DNA of 64,000 bases from Phytophthora sp. 'mugwort' (lineage: Eukaryota > Oomycota > Peronosporomycetes > Peronosporales > Peronosporaceae): positions 1,886,001 through 1,950,000 of the forward strand of contig JAUCEF010000003.1 of NCBI GenBank assembly GCA_033558025.1, written 5' to 3'. Below, one piece after another: positions 45,097 to 56,083 of this stretch (the first letter of the stretch is position 1; each line of letters starts with the position of its first letter). The notes beneath the pieces were generated by a model, which was given only the letters and a program-made list of their open reading frames with translations, was not told the DNA's origin and did not search any database. A program made the position numbers and the translations under genes.

Positions 45097-45474
45097 TGTG
45101 GATGGGTCGTGAAAGCTGATAACGAAGACGGCAAGGTCCGAAAGGAATAGAGCGAAGACGTGAAAGAATTATCAAAGTCGCCGTGTACGCGGCGTGTGGG
45201 CGCGCTGCTCCGCAAGGAGACGATGAAGGAAGACGACGCTACAAGGAAGGGCGTCTGCAGGAATCTTGCCGCCTGACAGCATCAGGCAGCCTTGCATATC
45301 CGAAGTGGAGCAGGTCCAGAGCCTGTAAAGGCATTGGCTTCTTAACGACGAATCTACAAAAGACAAGGAGCTCCAGGGAGGCCAAGGGGGCCTTTAGCAC
45401 GTAGGTAGCGAGCAGGTAAGTCCTCTAACCTCTCAGAGCTCAATCCGTTTTCTCAAGAAAAAGTGGTCTTACCA
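45097..45474 (+). repeat. 5' LTR of gypsy-2
   Basis: Starts TGTGGATGGG and ends near CTTACCA. It aligns throughout with 50557-50928. Ends are set by the limit of similarity and the TG...CA rule. Confidence 0.75.
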
Positions 45475-45768
45475 TAAAGTTAACTTTGGCCTTACAAGGT
45501 CGAAGGTTTTGCCAGTGATCACGCTTCAAGCAAGGAACCAGATCGACGCGCAAATCTTTGAGTGGGAGGTTGGAACAAGATGCGTGTGGACGCTGACGGG
45601 GACGTGGAGATGTCTGTCCCGCAGCCAGTCTACGAGTTCGTAAGCGCCCCCGAGTTGACTGCCTGGGATCAGGAGTCGCTCGTGGACTGAAGGCGTGGAC
45701 GTGAGCGCTATGCTGAGAAGATTCAACAGAAGTGCAGGACATAGAACGAGCCGTTCGACGCTACTGTA

Positions 45769-46665
45769 ATGCGAGTTCGCGACACAGTGAAGCCCAAAAT
45801 CCTCAAGCACCTATATCGCTATGTGTTACGCAAAGCTGTGGAGGACATTACTGACGCCAACATCGTGCAGAGGTCCGCGAGCAGACGAACACGTTGCAGA
45901 ATGGCCACATCCGAGATGTGCAGTCGTTTCCCAAGGCAAACCTGCGGATGGACATGTTGAAGAAGGACATTGACGCCAGAGTACTCAAGTACTTCGTAGG
46001 TTTTGACAACAAGTGAGAAGAAGTCCGACCCACGTGAAAGTTGCTGGATCAGCAAGGGTCCCCAATTAGCACAACAGTGTTCAACAGCGACGGACGAGCA
46101 GAAGGCTGAAGCACGAAGGCGTCTTGACGAGGCGCGTACACGAAAAGTGAAGATGGCACATGTTGAAAAATCACCTGGACGACGTCGAATGATGACGAAC
46201 GAGGTCCTTGAGATCCCGTTTCGACCGGTCGGTGGTTCTGACTGCTGTCTCCTGCCTGATGAATATTTGCGGGAGCTGCAGGCAGTAGATACTAGCGTGC
46301 AGCCGAACAAACTGGAACAGCATGTTGCAGTGGAGCTTGCTGGTGGAAAGAATGAACACTGTCACAACGAGTGCACGGTGGACCTGCTGCTCGAAACAAA
46401 GGCCGGGCCAGTTTATGTACGACGTGCGAAGTGCCTAGTACTACCAGGAAACGAAGAAAAGTTCTTCTGAGGTGACGATTTGTTGAAGTCACTTGGTATT
46501 GACGTTGATGGTATAATGGTGCAACTAGCGGTTGGTTCAGTTGAGCAGGACGATGGCGATGACCTGGAAGAAGAACCTGGAGTCGACCACTGTGAGGCCA
46601 ACTCAGTTGCAAGGAGTCTGGAATTGCTGATACAGGACGTAAAAAATAAACGACTTTCCGGCTAG
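45769..46665 (+). pseudogene. Gypsy-2 gag/protease region
   Basis: The frame 46003-46470 is 155 codons. Its second half (VDTSVQPNKLEQHVAVELAG) has the strand-rich look of the segment upstream of or within the protease. The frame 45769-45960 precedes it. A TGA at 46468-46470 is followed by an in-phase continuation in another frame to 46665. I recognise no catalytic triad. Assignment is by position in the element. Confidence 0.45.
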
Positions 46666-47608
46666 TCTGATACCGTCAGTGCGCACCACCGTGTTGGGCT
46701 ACGGTGATGTATGGAGAGCTAGGCTTGGAGCTGATGACCAGGCACGAGTGAGACCGTACAGTGTGAAGCGAAGCCAGATGCCACTCCGTTCAGATGCAAG
46801 CCGTGGCGCTACCCGCCGTTGCAGACTGATTTTCTTCGCGGGCATGTTGCTGAACTGCAGGAGATTGGACTGCTGGGTCTCAACAATGCAAGCTGTTGGG
46901 CGTGTGTGTGGTATTGCAGATCCGGATAAGATGGAATTTGACCGGCAGCCGGAATATCCACGTCGCCAACGGCAGCCATAACAGCGCCGGACCATGCGAC
47001 ACACCAGGCCTGTATATGGTACGGATCCTGGATCCGTTCCGTGGGGTAAGGTCTAAGTACTAGATCCGATCAGTTTAGTGCACACCGGGTTGAAGATCCG
47101 TAGCTAAAGGGAGGTAGAGTGGAGACGGGTGGCCAGGAAGAGGTCAGAGATGGGATCCTGGGTTATAAGTAGTCTCTAGGATAGGTTTTGGGATGGGATC
47201 CGAAGGTAGATAGGCTAAGGTATAAATCAGAACCGAATTTGCACTGGAAGACAGACTTGACTATAGTACAGAGGATTTCTATTGGCCCCATCCATAGACT
47301 AAGGCTAAACTTTGGCGATCTTCCTGCACACGTGGCAGCCCCTGGATAGGTTTGCCAGGTCGCGCTCGCCCTTGGCTTCTCAACCCCCCCTCAAGGTCCT
47401 GCTATTGGAGGCGGCAAGCATCGTAAAGGAACAAGGACAACTACGATAAGGAGCAAGGACACCTCAAGAAGAAACAACTCCGGATCTCGTATTTCTATTA
47501 CGGATCCACAAGGCCTACGCAAAGAGCTCAAGACCAAACCAACACCAGATCTCGTGCGCAGGAATACCCGCGCAGATCCACCCCATCAAAGTCCTCACAA
47601 GGACGTTC

Positions 47609-48656
47609 ATGGCCACCAAGTGCGCATCTCGTGTCAACGAGAGAGCAATACCAGCCCGCGGACGGGTACACAAGGTGAACCACTCAGCAACAACACGGCC
47701 GTCGGAGCCCCCCCCCTGTAGTCGCTGTCTGGGCGCAGTGCGTGTGAGTTGGGATCCTACTGAAATTCAGTGGATCCACTTCACCACATTTGCAGCAGTC
47801 CCAGCTCGCAAAGCCGGTCTCAAGGACGAGTTCAGGCTCACGACAGACTATCGCACGGTGAACCAGATGACTGTGTCGATTGCTGCTGCAGTACCGAATC
47901 TTTCGGTGGTGACTAGCAGAGTTCGTGGTACCAAGGCAATGACCAAGTTCAAGGCTTTTGGCAGCTGCCGTTAGCCGAGGACTCGCAAGAGGTCTTCAGT
48001 ATCCAGACTGATGGTGGAGTTTATACGCCAACACAGGTTCCGCAAGGTGCTGTTGACTCCGCGATGCACTTCCAATCGACGATGCAGGAGGGTTTTGATG
48101 ACATGATTGAACCACAAATTTATTTGTCTACGTGGATGATGTAGTGCTGTACGCATTGTCGCATGATGAATTTCACGTTGTACTGGATACGTTTTTCCAG
48201 CGCCTAACACGAAAGAAGCTTGAAGTTAAACGTCATGAAGAGTGCGCAGTATGCTCAGGCTGTCACGTGGTGCGCAAGACTGTGGATAGGACTGGCGTGA
48301 TGCATGATCCAGCCCGCGTGGACGCGTCGCAGGCTCTGCAATTGTCAATGAACGCCGGCGAGCTGCAGCACTTCATGTATGCTGCCAACTGGCTCCGAGA
48401 TTCGATCGTCGACTATGGTCAAGCGGTGGCTCCCTTTCAAGAGAAGTTTGATGAAATGATGACTGGGCACAACCGTCATGCTGTGAGCGTTGCCGTGACT
48501 TGGACGTATGCTGAGGAGCAGGCCTACAAGGACGTTTTGGACCGAATCGCATTGTCTGCGATGCTGTCTTTCCTTACTGACGAAGCGATTGTCTGTTTGA
48601 GCACGGATGCAAGTGCCCGAGGTTTGGCCTTGATTGTTTCTCAAGTGCGTGATTGA
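47609..48656 (+). pseudogene. Gypsy-2 reverse transcriptase region
   Basis: The frame 47609-47974 contains FRLTTDYRTVNQMTVSIAAA, the fingers box of RT. The catalytic box FVYVDDVVLYA straddles a frame change near 48122-48155. The frame 48132-48656 continues through the thumb/connection (LEVKRHEECAVCSGCHVVRK) to an RNase H start (CLSTDASARGLALIVSQ). A gap and stops lie between 47974 and 48132. Confidence 0.7.
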
Positions 48657-48815
48657 GACTGAGGTACCTATGCATGAGCAGCGGCATGAACTTCTCATTT
48701 GCTAGGGAGGATCAGCTGAAATATAAAACTTAAATAGAGTTTGATCCTGGCGGTTTTTTTACGTTTGTATGAATAGAAAAATTGGTCCGCAATTGAGAGG
48801 GAGTCTTACCCCATT

Positions 48816-50183
48816 GTGCTAGCATGCACGGAGCTGGAATATCGGCTGCGAAGGGCTCAAGGCTTTCTCATATTCTGTGATCACGCCAATCTCATACAAG
48901 TATGTTGCCCTAGGAAGGAAGTGAAGCAGCACGTCCGTGGCAAGTTGCAGCGGTGGACGATGAAGCTGACGGGCTACAACTATGACATCCAGCACATTGA
49001 CGGCGTCAACAATCACTGGGTTGACATGGTGTCACGTTGGCTGTGTCGACCAAAAGAGCCTGCTTTCATTCGAGTCAAAGCTGTTCGAACTCGTCCCAGC
49101 AGAGACAGTTCCAATTTACTGCGTCCCCTGCAGGAGGATGGTTTCGTTTGGCCGTCTGTGGACGAGTTGCAACGCGTACAGCAAGGACATGTGAGCAAAT
49201 TAACTGAAGAGTATGAAGAGGTGGATGGTTTGATTTCCGTTGAGGGTAGGATGTGGATCCCGAAGCAAGCGCGTGAGCTCCTTACACGGACTTTGATTGT
49301 TGCCCACTGCGGGATCCAAGCCCACCGGGGGGAGCAAGTGATGACCGCCAACCTCCAAGACAAGTATGCAATTGCACGCCCACACCACCATGTGAAGAAC
49401 TTCGTGCTTGTTTTGAAGCACCTGAAGGGCGGCAAACTCATTTAGCGACCATGGACCGAACCCAGACCGGTGGCAGAACGCAATGAGATTTTGCATATGG
49501 CCAACTTGTCGATGGACGACTCGAATGGCCCTACCAAGTACGTGGCTCGTCCTAAAAGACGAGCTCACGCACTTTTGCGAGCTCATCCTGTGTGACTCTC
49601 CTATAAGTACGGTGGCTGCCACAGCCATGCTAGATTGGTACAAGCGGTTCAGCAGTGGACGTCAGATCAGGGTACCCATTTCAATAATGAGCTCGTAGCG
49701 GAGTTGAGCCAGCGTCTGAAAGACGTTCAAATATTTGGGCCAGCCTACACCCGGTGGGTTAACAGCACTGACGAGCGGTTGAGCCGCGACATATTACGTC
49801 TTGTTCGTATGCTGCTACTGGAGATGCAGCTCGACACGAAAACCTGGGAGTATCTCCTGCCAGGGGTGCAGACAAATCTCATTCACACGCCAATTCACAC
49901 GCTCAGCGGGGTGGAACCGACAGATTTGTTCGCGGGTCTGTCATGCCTACGGCCGCTGGACATGCTACTACTACCGGATGCAGCTAAGCCATTGCAACGC
50001 ATTGACCTGGCTATTGCGCATGAAGAGCTTGAGCGACTCAGAGCCAGCCTCGCTGAGATGCATATGGAGGTGACGGACAAGAAGGAACGCCGCCGACTGT
50101 ACCAGCAGAGTGAGAACAGGGCAAGCTGTGTAACTTCTCGGTCGGCGACTACGTGTTGTGGTCGCGTGTGGACTTACGGCTGA
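48816..50183 (+). pseudogene. Gypsy-2 RNase H end and integrase
   Basis: The frame 48816-49445 has the RNase H tail (DHANLIQVCCPRKEV; YNYDIQHIDGVNNHWVDMVS). The integrase N-terminal H-H-C-C zone follows, with HCGIQAHRGEQVMTANLQDK. The frame 49635-50183 covers integrase core pieces (QWTSDQGTHFNNELVAELSQ and YTRWVNSTDERLSRDILRLV), including a catalytic-region Asp and Glu. A frame break lies at about 49445-49640. Confidence 0.7.
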
Positions 50184-50556
50184 GAGGGAGGAAAGCTACC
50201 TGTGCGCTGGGTGGGGACCTTTCGTGTTACGGATGCCAGCCCGTACTCGTTCATGGTGCAGCACCTCCTCACCATGGAAAGGAGCATGAAGTGCATGGCT
50301 CGAGGTTGAAATTCCTTGAAGCTTCATCTCTCAACGTAACTGGGAGCTCGTTGAGCATGTGGCCAACCAAAGTATTCCGCTTGGTGTCGACGCGATTGTT
50401 TTGCACCGCATTAACCCCGACACGGCCAATAAAGAATTGCTAGACTGGACTGGTTTAGAAACCATCGAGAACGTGGGAACTACTTGAGGTGGTGCTTGTT
50501 GGTCGTCATCAGGCTTGTCGGACTCTCTGATCCACGGTATCAGCTTTGAAGGGCAG

Positions 50557-50928
50557 TGTGGCGATGGGTCGTAAAGCTGATAACGAAGACGACAAGGTCC
50601 GAAAGGAATAGAGCGAAGACGTGAAAGAAGTGATCAAATCGCCGTGTACGCGGCGGTGGGCGCGCCGCGCCAATGAGACGGTGAAGAAGACAACGCTGCA
50701 AGGAAGGGCGCATGCAGGAATCTAGCTGCCTAAGAGCATCAGGCAGTTGCACATCTGAAGTGGAGCAGGTCCAGGGCCTGTAAAATGCATTGGCTTTTTA
50801 ACGACGTATTCACAAAGGACAAGGAGCTCCAGGGAGGCCAAGGGGGGCGTTACACGTAGGTAGCGAGCAGGTAAGTCCTCAACCTCTCAGAACTCAATCT
50901 GCTTTCTCAAGAACGAGTGGCCTTACCA
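50557..50928 (+). repeat. 3' LTR of gypsy-2
   Basis: About 372 bp, matching 45097-45474 with scattered substitutions and small gaps. Confidence 0.75.
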
Positions 50929-51996
50929 TAATGACGCAGCTTTTTTGTTAGATCAGATGCAACGGAGATGTCTCCATGAGCGATGCAGGGTTTTCGAACA
51001 ATGGAAGAAGCATATAGAGAGGAGTGAGGACACAAGCGAGGCCACAAAAACAGCAGTGAAAATCTTCCGGCCCTTCGTCGACCTCGTCATCGTTAAAAAC
51101 GCTGTTTAGTAATATTCATGTATTTTTGATTTCAAACCGCGAGAGGATTGATTGTCTGTATCCGTAGACAGCGCGCTGCGTATTATGACTTCACAATAAA
51201 ACATATTTTTCAAGGGAGAACCTTGGAGAGGCATCAAATGTTATATGTCGATGTGGTTGTCAGTTCTGCATTTCTCGATCTTGCACTTCTGCTTTGTCGG
51301 CGAATTTCTTGATTTCTTTTAGCAAACGATTTTTTGTTTGTGCTCTACAGACTGATATAGCATCAACTTGAGAAGGAGGTATTTTTGTCGCGCCAAGTTG
51401 GTTAACGCATCCGTCTCCAACATTGCGGCCAGATTTTTGTAAGAAATCGCTTCCCAATATTTGTCAATTGTTGCAGTAAAGAGATTGGTGCCTTCTTGGC
51501 CAAGAGTTCATCGATGTCCAGCTGAGTTGCGGATACATTCGAGTTCCCTTGCCCCCAAAACGCTCAAGCGCCAGCTTCTTCGAGTGTTGCAAAAGTATTA
51601 TAGAGAATGGAAAGCCTCGAGATTATGGCCCATTGGTTCCCAAGTTTACCAGCTCCGACCGAACCCCTTCAAGTGACATTGCCAAGCGCTGCTCGTCCAG
51701 ATCGGGAAGACCTTAGTCGCTCCGTCCAGCTGCTCACGATAGTGCGCTCGTTCGACTGCGAACACGTCGGGCTTCTCTTTACCCAAGTCGAATGCCTCGA
51801 GAAATACGACATCCCGCATCAACGGTGCGTCATCGATTCAAATCGATCTCTGCGCCGCTCTTGAAGCTCTCGCGTCAATGGTGAATAATAGCATTTGTGT
51901 AGATCAGTGACCAGCTTTCGATCTCCGAATTGGTTTATTTTTGTCTTTGTTCTCCATTTCTTATCAGTCCCAAACCCCAGTACTGTTAACTTTGCT
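50929..51996. other. Intergenic, with an unrecognised minus-strand fragment
   Basis: Short open frames on the minus strand (51260-51457) and plus strand (51461-51676, 51607-51864) show sense-like stretches but no family I can name. They may be a decayed gene. The rest is non-coding, up to the ankyrin gene start. Confidence 0.4.
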
Positions 51997-53637
51997 ATGG
52001 GAGGTAAAGTGTCACTACTTCAAGCGGCGCTGAAAGGGAACGTAGCCAATGTCAAGGTCGCTCTGGAAAGGGGTCAAGCGGTGGACGCGAAAGACGAAAA
52101 TGGGTGGACGCCGCTGTTGTTCGCCGCCCGTGAAGGTCACGAGGGCGTCGTCCGTTTACTGCTTCACTACGATGCAACGCCAGATTTGGCCGGTAAGACA
52201 GGGTGGACGCCTTTAATGTGGGCTGCCGACGCTGGCCATGAGAACGTCGTTCAGATTCTGCTTGGTCGAAAAGCAAAGGTAAACCTCAAAAATGCAGTCG
52301 GATCGACGGCGTTGAACCTCGCCGCTCAAAAAGGGTATACGAACGTCGTATTCTTGCTGTTGTATCAAGGCGCAGACGTGAATCTGGCGGATGAAGACGG
52401 TTGGACGCCCCTCATGAACGCTGCTCGAGTAGGGTACGTGGATGTGGTGGATGTCCTGCTCGACCACAAAGCGGATGTCGAGGCTGTGACCACCCAGGGC
52501 AAAACGGCTCTGCAGATGGCGAACACAGCAGGAAAGACGGATATTGTCAAAAAGCTGCTAGAATATCAGAGCGAAATGAACCAAAAGGAAAAACTGCAGC
52601 TTGAAGCCGATGAACGGTCTCACAGTGAGAATGAAGAGGATGAGATGTCAATTGTCGATGCTGATAAAGAGCACGATTGCGTTGCTGATGAGCCTGACGA
52701 GAGCGAGACACATATGCGTGAAAATGACGGAGAGAACAAGGAAGGGGAAGAACTACTGGATGAAATCCTGTCGTTGTTTGACGCCGTGTTGCAAGACGAC
52801 GAGAATGCTGTGGAAGCTGCTCTTGACCGAGACGAGGACATTGATGGCCGAAACGACAGCGGGAATTCCCCCCTTTTACTTGCTGTAGACTGTGGGTATG
52901 GAGATGTAGCTCGTATTTTGATCGCTCGTGGAGTTCATGTTGATGCTCAAAATGCAGTTGGACAAACACCTCTGTGTCTTGCATCAAAGAGCGGCCAGTT
53001 AGATATGGCAGAATTGTTGCTTGATTCGGACGCCTCTATTGACCTTGCGGATGAAAATCAGTGGGCTCCGTTGCATCACGCTTCCAGTAATGGGCACACA
53101 GCGATTATCCGTCTGCTTATTGTCAATGGGGCCAACGCTGACGCTACAAATAAAATGGGTCATACATCTCTGCATATTGCAGCGACTGAAGGTCTGTTAG
53201 AGATCGTCCGATTGCTGCTACAAGGCGGAGCTATGGTTGATGTTGCCGATGTGGCCCATTGGACACCTCTGCGAATAGCAGTTGAGTCTGGTGAGGAGAA
53301 TATAGCACGATTGCTCCTTGAGTGGCAAGCAAATGTCAACACGACAGACACAATAGGATTAACGCCGCTGCACGTTGCCGTAAGGGATGGAGACGTCGTT
53401 CTTGCTCGACTACTACTCGAGAACAGAGCAGATATCAACTTACCAGACGGACACGGGAAAACAGCATTGATGCACGCAGCAGCTGAAGGCCATTTGAATA
53501 TTGTTCAACTTCTGCTTGAAGCCAATGCAGATACGAAAAGAATGGATCTTGACGATATGACAGCCCTCGAACATGCAGTGAAGAAGGGATACACTGCTGT
53601 CGCGATTCGTCTTGGAAGTTATCAAAATGTAGATTAG
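51997..53637 (+). CDS. Ankyrin-repeat protein, two blocks with acidic linker
   Basis: The first ATG of the frame (51997) gives 546 residues, intact and without introns. About fifteen ankyrin units are visible. Six lie in residues 5-198 (for example NGWTPLLFAAREGHEGVVRL) and nine in about 263-546 (for example IGLTPLHVAVRDGDVVLARL). They are separated by a Glu/Asp-rich linker, residues 199-262, which is likely disordered. The N-terminus MGGKVS fits the N-myristoylation pattern (Gly2, Ser6), so membrane attachment is possible. No enzymatic domain is present. Role: a scaffold binding a partner protein; the partner is unknown. A decayed relative follows directly downstream at about 53780-54800, suggesting a tandem family. 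Confidence 0.82.
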   Translation: MGGKVSLLQAALKGNVANVKVALERGQAVDAKDENGWTPLLFAAREGHEGVVRLLLHYDATPDLAGKTGWTPLMWAADAGHENVVQILLGRKAKVNLKNAVGSTALNLAAQKGYTNVVFLLLYQGADVNLADEDGWTPLMNAARVGYVDVVDVLLDHKADVEAVTTQGKTALQMANTAGKTDIVKKLLEYQSEMNQKEKLQLEADERSHSENEEDEMSIVDADKEHDCVADEPDESETHMRENDGENKEGEELLDEILSLFDAVLQDDENAVEAALDRDEDIDGRNDSGNSPLLLAVDCGYGDVARILIARGVHVDAQNAVGQTPLCLASKSGQLDMAELLLDSDASIDLADENQWAPLHHASSNGHTAIIRLLIVNGANADATNKMGHTSLHIAATEGLLEIVRLLLQGGAMVDVADVAHWTPLRIAVESGEENIARLLLEWQANVNTTDTIGLTPLHVAVRDGDVVLARLLLENRADINLPDGHGKTALMHAAAEGHLNIVQLLLEANADTKRMDLDDMTALEHAVKKGYTAVAIRLGSYQNVD

Positions 53638-53779
53638 GTTTGATTCTTGAAGCTGCAAGACCTTGGAATCAGGATTTTTGTTGTTGATATTCGAGATGAA
53701 GAGGATATAACTCGATTGCTGCCAGCTGTGAGATGTGAGACACGACGAGGTCGTTCGAGCCGACTCAGTGTGGCGAATA

Positions 53780-54800
53780 CAAGCGGAAGAAACTAAAACT
53801 ATTGATGAATTATAAACTAAAATATTAATGTTATTGATTCAAACGGCAGACCAGTACGGAAATTCTACGTAGAGACTTCTGCTTAATCATGGTGTTGAAT
53901 TGAAATCGCTGACAAAGCGGGGGATACACCACTGCTCATTGTATGTTCGGATGGGGCCGATAACATGGTAGATTGTCTAATTGGGTGCGGTATGTAGCAA
54001 AATCAACCGAGTGAAGGAATCTGCTAGATACGGAAACGATTTTATAGTGTGCTTTCTCCTGGGAAGGAAGGCGACTCCCAATTTTCAAGATAAAGAAGGG
54101 CAAACAAGTTATGATTAACTTCAAGTAATTATTACGCGGTTGTAGTCCCCAAACATTGATGAACACAGGAATGATAGCACTCAAGCGGGCATCATGCTGC
54201 AAAGTTCTTACGCTTGCAGCAAAAATACACGATAAAGGAAGCATACTCGAACAGAAGGCCAGATACACCTCTGGATTATGCTGAGCTGTTGATCAGTGCT
54301 ACGCGGCTTCACTACTGCTGGATCACGACGGCATTATCAAGCTAGTACACAAGGAGGGATAAGCCCTCCTAAGAAGGCTGCAACTCGAAAAAGTGTGGAA
54401 ATGATGCGTCTATTTCTCAATCGAAATGCAAAACTCGACAGCGAACGGATGGTCAGCGTTTAGTCTACACAGCAATATGGGGTTGCCGTGGCCTGTGCGG
54501 TGACCGATCGTGGCGCTGATGTTGATTCAATGGACACTTATGGCGCTGCTCAAAGCTGATGCACAAGACAATTATGGCACTGCAACAACCATACACATAC
54601 ACGCCGGCACCAACCGGAGTGGGGCTCCGATGCCGCAGCATACATACCAGCCTCATGAACAAAACAACACGGTTTCACCTTAGTTGATGCCGGCGTGTTT
54701 GATTGCGCTGCGAACTAGCAGACTTTATTGACTTATGAAGTCCAAATACCGTTGCATTTTCAACGTCAATGTCGATGCGTGGAGATGGCATCGGGAATGC
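53780..54800 (+). pseudogene. Decayed ankyrin-repeat gene
   Basis: Ankyrin-like fragments recur in all three plus-strand frames: IADKAGDTPLLIVCSDGADN near 53900-53960, ATPNFQDKEGQT near 54068, RRPDTPLDYAELL near 54255, and ADVDSMDTYGAA near 54515-54550. Stops separate every unit. It follows the intact ankyrin gene by about 140 bp and is probably a dead tandem copy. Confidence 0.55.
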
Positions 54801-55105
54801 AGTGTTGCACTTTGGAGTCGAACAGATTCAGCGGACGCCATTAAGTACAGGTACAACACGGATGGGAATGTCGATGTGCGTAAGAATTCGGGAAAAGCTG
54901 AAGGACATGTCAGTGAAATTCACAGGAGAACGGCGACGTCGATTTCAAGTCGAGAGTTCACATACATAAGTTGAGGGTTTGACGAACTAGTTTAAGGTTT
55001 GAGTGTATATGAACTATTTCATGTCAAATCATTAAGTAATTGAGTACACCCATTCCGAAATTGAGGACAAATCCTCACAAGTCGCTTCTCTTCAAGCAGA
55101 GAAAG

Positions 55106-56083
55106 ATGCCGACGTTGCTGCTGCCTGTAACGCACCGCTCACTGTCGTTCGCGTCCTCGCTGCTCCATTTCGCCTACTCTGCCTCTATAACCCAACGCCC
55201 TCGCATCCAGTTCCTCATCTCGTGTAAATCTCGCGACCTCGAACGTTCTCTCCGTTGTCATTACCCCAATCTCTTGGCCTCCCACGAACACGAGTCGATC
55301 CCAGACTGGTCCGAGCCAACAGACCTACGAGAAGCTTTGGGAAGGTGTGACGGAGCTGTTTTAGCTGCCAGTGGCTGCGGAGACGACGTCATCAATCTAC
55401 CGAGCAACCCCTCGGACGAGTGGCTCCAATGCGAGCACAACGTGGCTACACTCGTGTCGAATGACCACCGCGTTGCCAAGTTATCGTGGACTGAAGGTTT
55501 CGTGACGGGAAGCTCTCCTACTGCGGTCGGGAGAGCCAATTGGGAGCTGGAAGAAGAGTTGAAGGGGAAATTCGGGAGGGATTGGGCTCATAACCTCACA
55601 ATTCTACGAGCTCCAACAGGGATGGACGCTTTTCTGCGAGGTCGACTGTCCGACTTGATCTGCGGTCGGACACTGTCGATAAGTGTCAAAAGAGGACGCA
55701 TCGCTTTTGTACATCCGCTGGATGTCGCCGAGAGTTTGAGTGCCTTGTTGATGAAGGAGGAGGAGGTTGGAGGGGTAGTCAAGTTGACTGGCCCCGAGGC
55801 GTTGACGTTTGAGGATGTTGTGAAGATTTTGTCGGATGGGATCGGAGAGAAAGTGAACTTTTCGTACTTCCCGTTGTGGGCGGTGCAACCTGCAAGATGG
55901 GTACGTGGTGTGCCCGGCGATGCAATTGAAGAGGAACTAGGAGTCGTTCGAGCGTTGGAAAGTGGCGCGCAGCAGGAAGTGGAAACTAACAGTATGGAGA
56001 AACTGCTAGGACACAAACCACGAACGTTCCGTGAGTTTGTTGCTGAGAATGCGGATGCGTGGCCGCGCATTGAGTCGCCTTAA
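55106..56083 (+). CDS. NmrA-like / atypical short-chain dehydrogenase-like protein
   Basis: From the first ATG (55106) the single exon encodes 325 residues. The middle and C-terminal parts look like the NmrA/extended-SDR family: NLTILRAPTGMDAFL, RGRIAFVHPLDVAESLSALL, VVKLTGPEALTFEDVVKILS and a final TFREFVAENADAW. In family members this domain binds NAD(P) and acts as a redox sensor or isomerase-like enzyme. The N-terminal glycine-rich loop (GxxGxxG) is not visible; the first strand reads TLLLPVTHRSLSFASSLLHF. Cofactor binding is therefore uncertain. It has no operon-like partners; the neighbours are ankyrin genes and transporter B. Confidence 0.7.
   Translation: MPTLLLPVTHRSLSFASSLLHFAYSASITQRPRIQFLISCKSRDLERSLRCHYPNLLASHEHESIPDWSEPTDLREALGRCDGAVLAASGCGDDVINLPSNPSDEWLQCEHNVATLVSNDHRVAKLSWTEGFVTGSSPTAVGRANWELEEELKGKFGRDWAHNLTILRAPTGMDAFLRGRLSDLICGRTLSISVKRGRIAFVHPLDVAESLSALLMKEEEVGGVVKLTGPEALTFEDVVKILSDGIGEKVNFSYFPLWAVQPARWVRGVPGDAIEEELGVVRALESGAQQEVETNSMEKLLGHKPRTFREFVAENADAWPRIESP

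Larger units (their letters stand above)
45097..50928 (+). mobile_element. Ty3/gypsy LTR retrotransposon 2 (degenerate)
   Basis: Direct repeats of about 375 bp at 45097-45474 and 50557-50928 bracket plus-strand gag, protease, RT, RNase H and integrase remnants. Both repeats share GTAGGTAGCGAGCAGGTAAG and AGCTCCAGGGAGGCCAAGGG. The LTRs differ by many substitutions and small indels, and no target duplication is obvious, so it appears older than gypsy-1. Its family also differs from gypsy-1 in LTR sequence and RT box. Confidence 0.8.

Noticed and set aside
51895..51996. N-terminal extension of the ankyrin protein with a hydrophobic, signal-like stretch
   Set aside because: The frame is open but contains no ATG before 51997; using it would need a TTG start, which is not expected in an oomycete nuclear gene.
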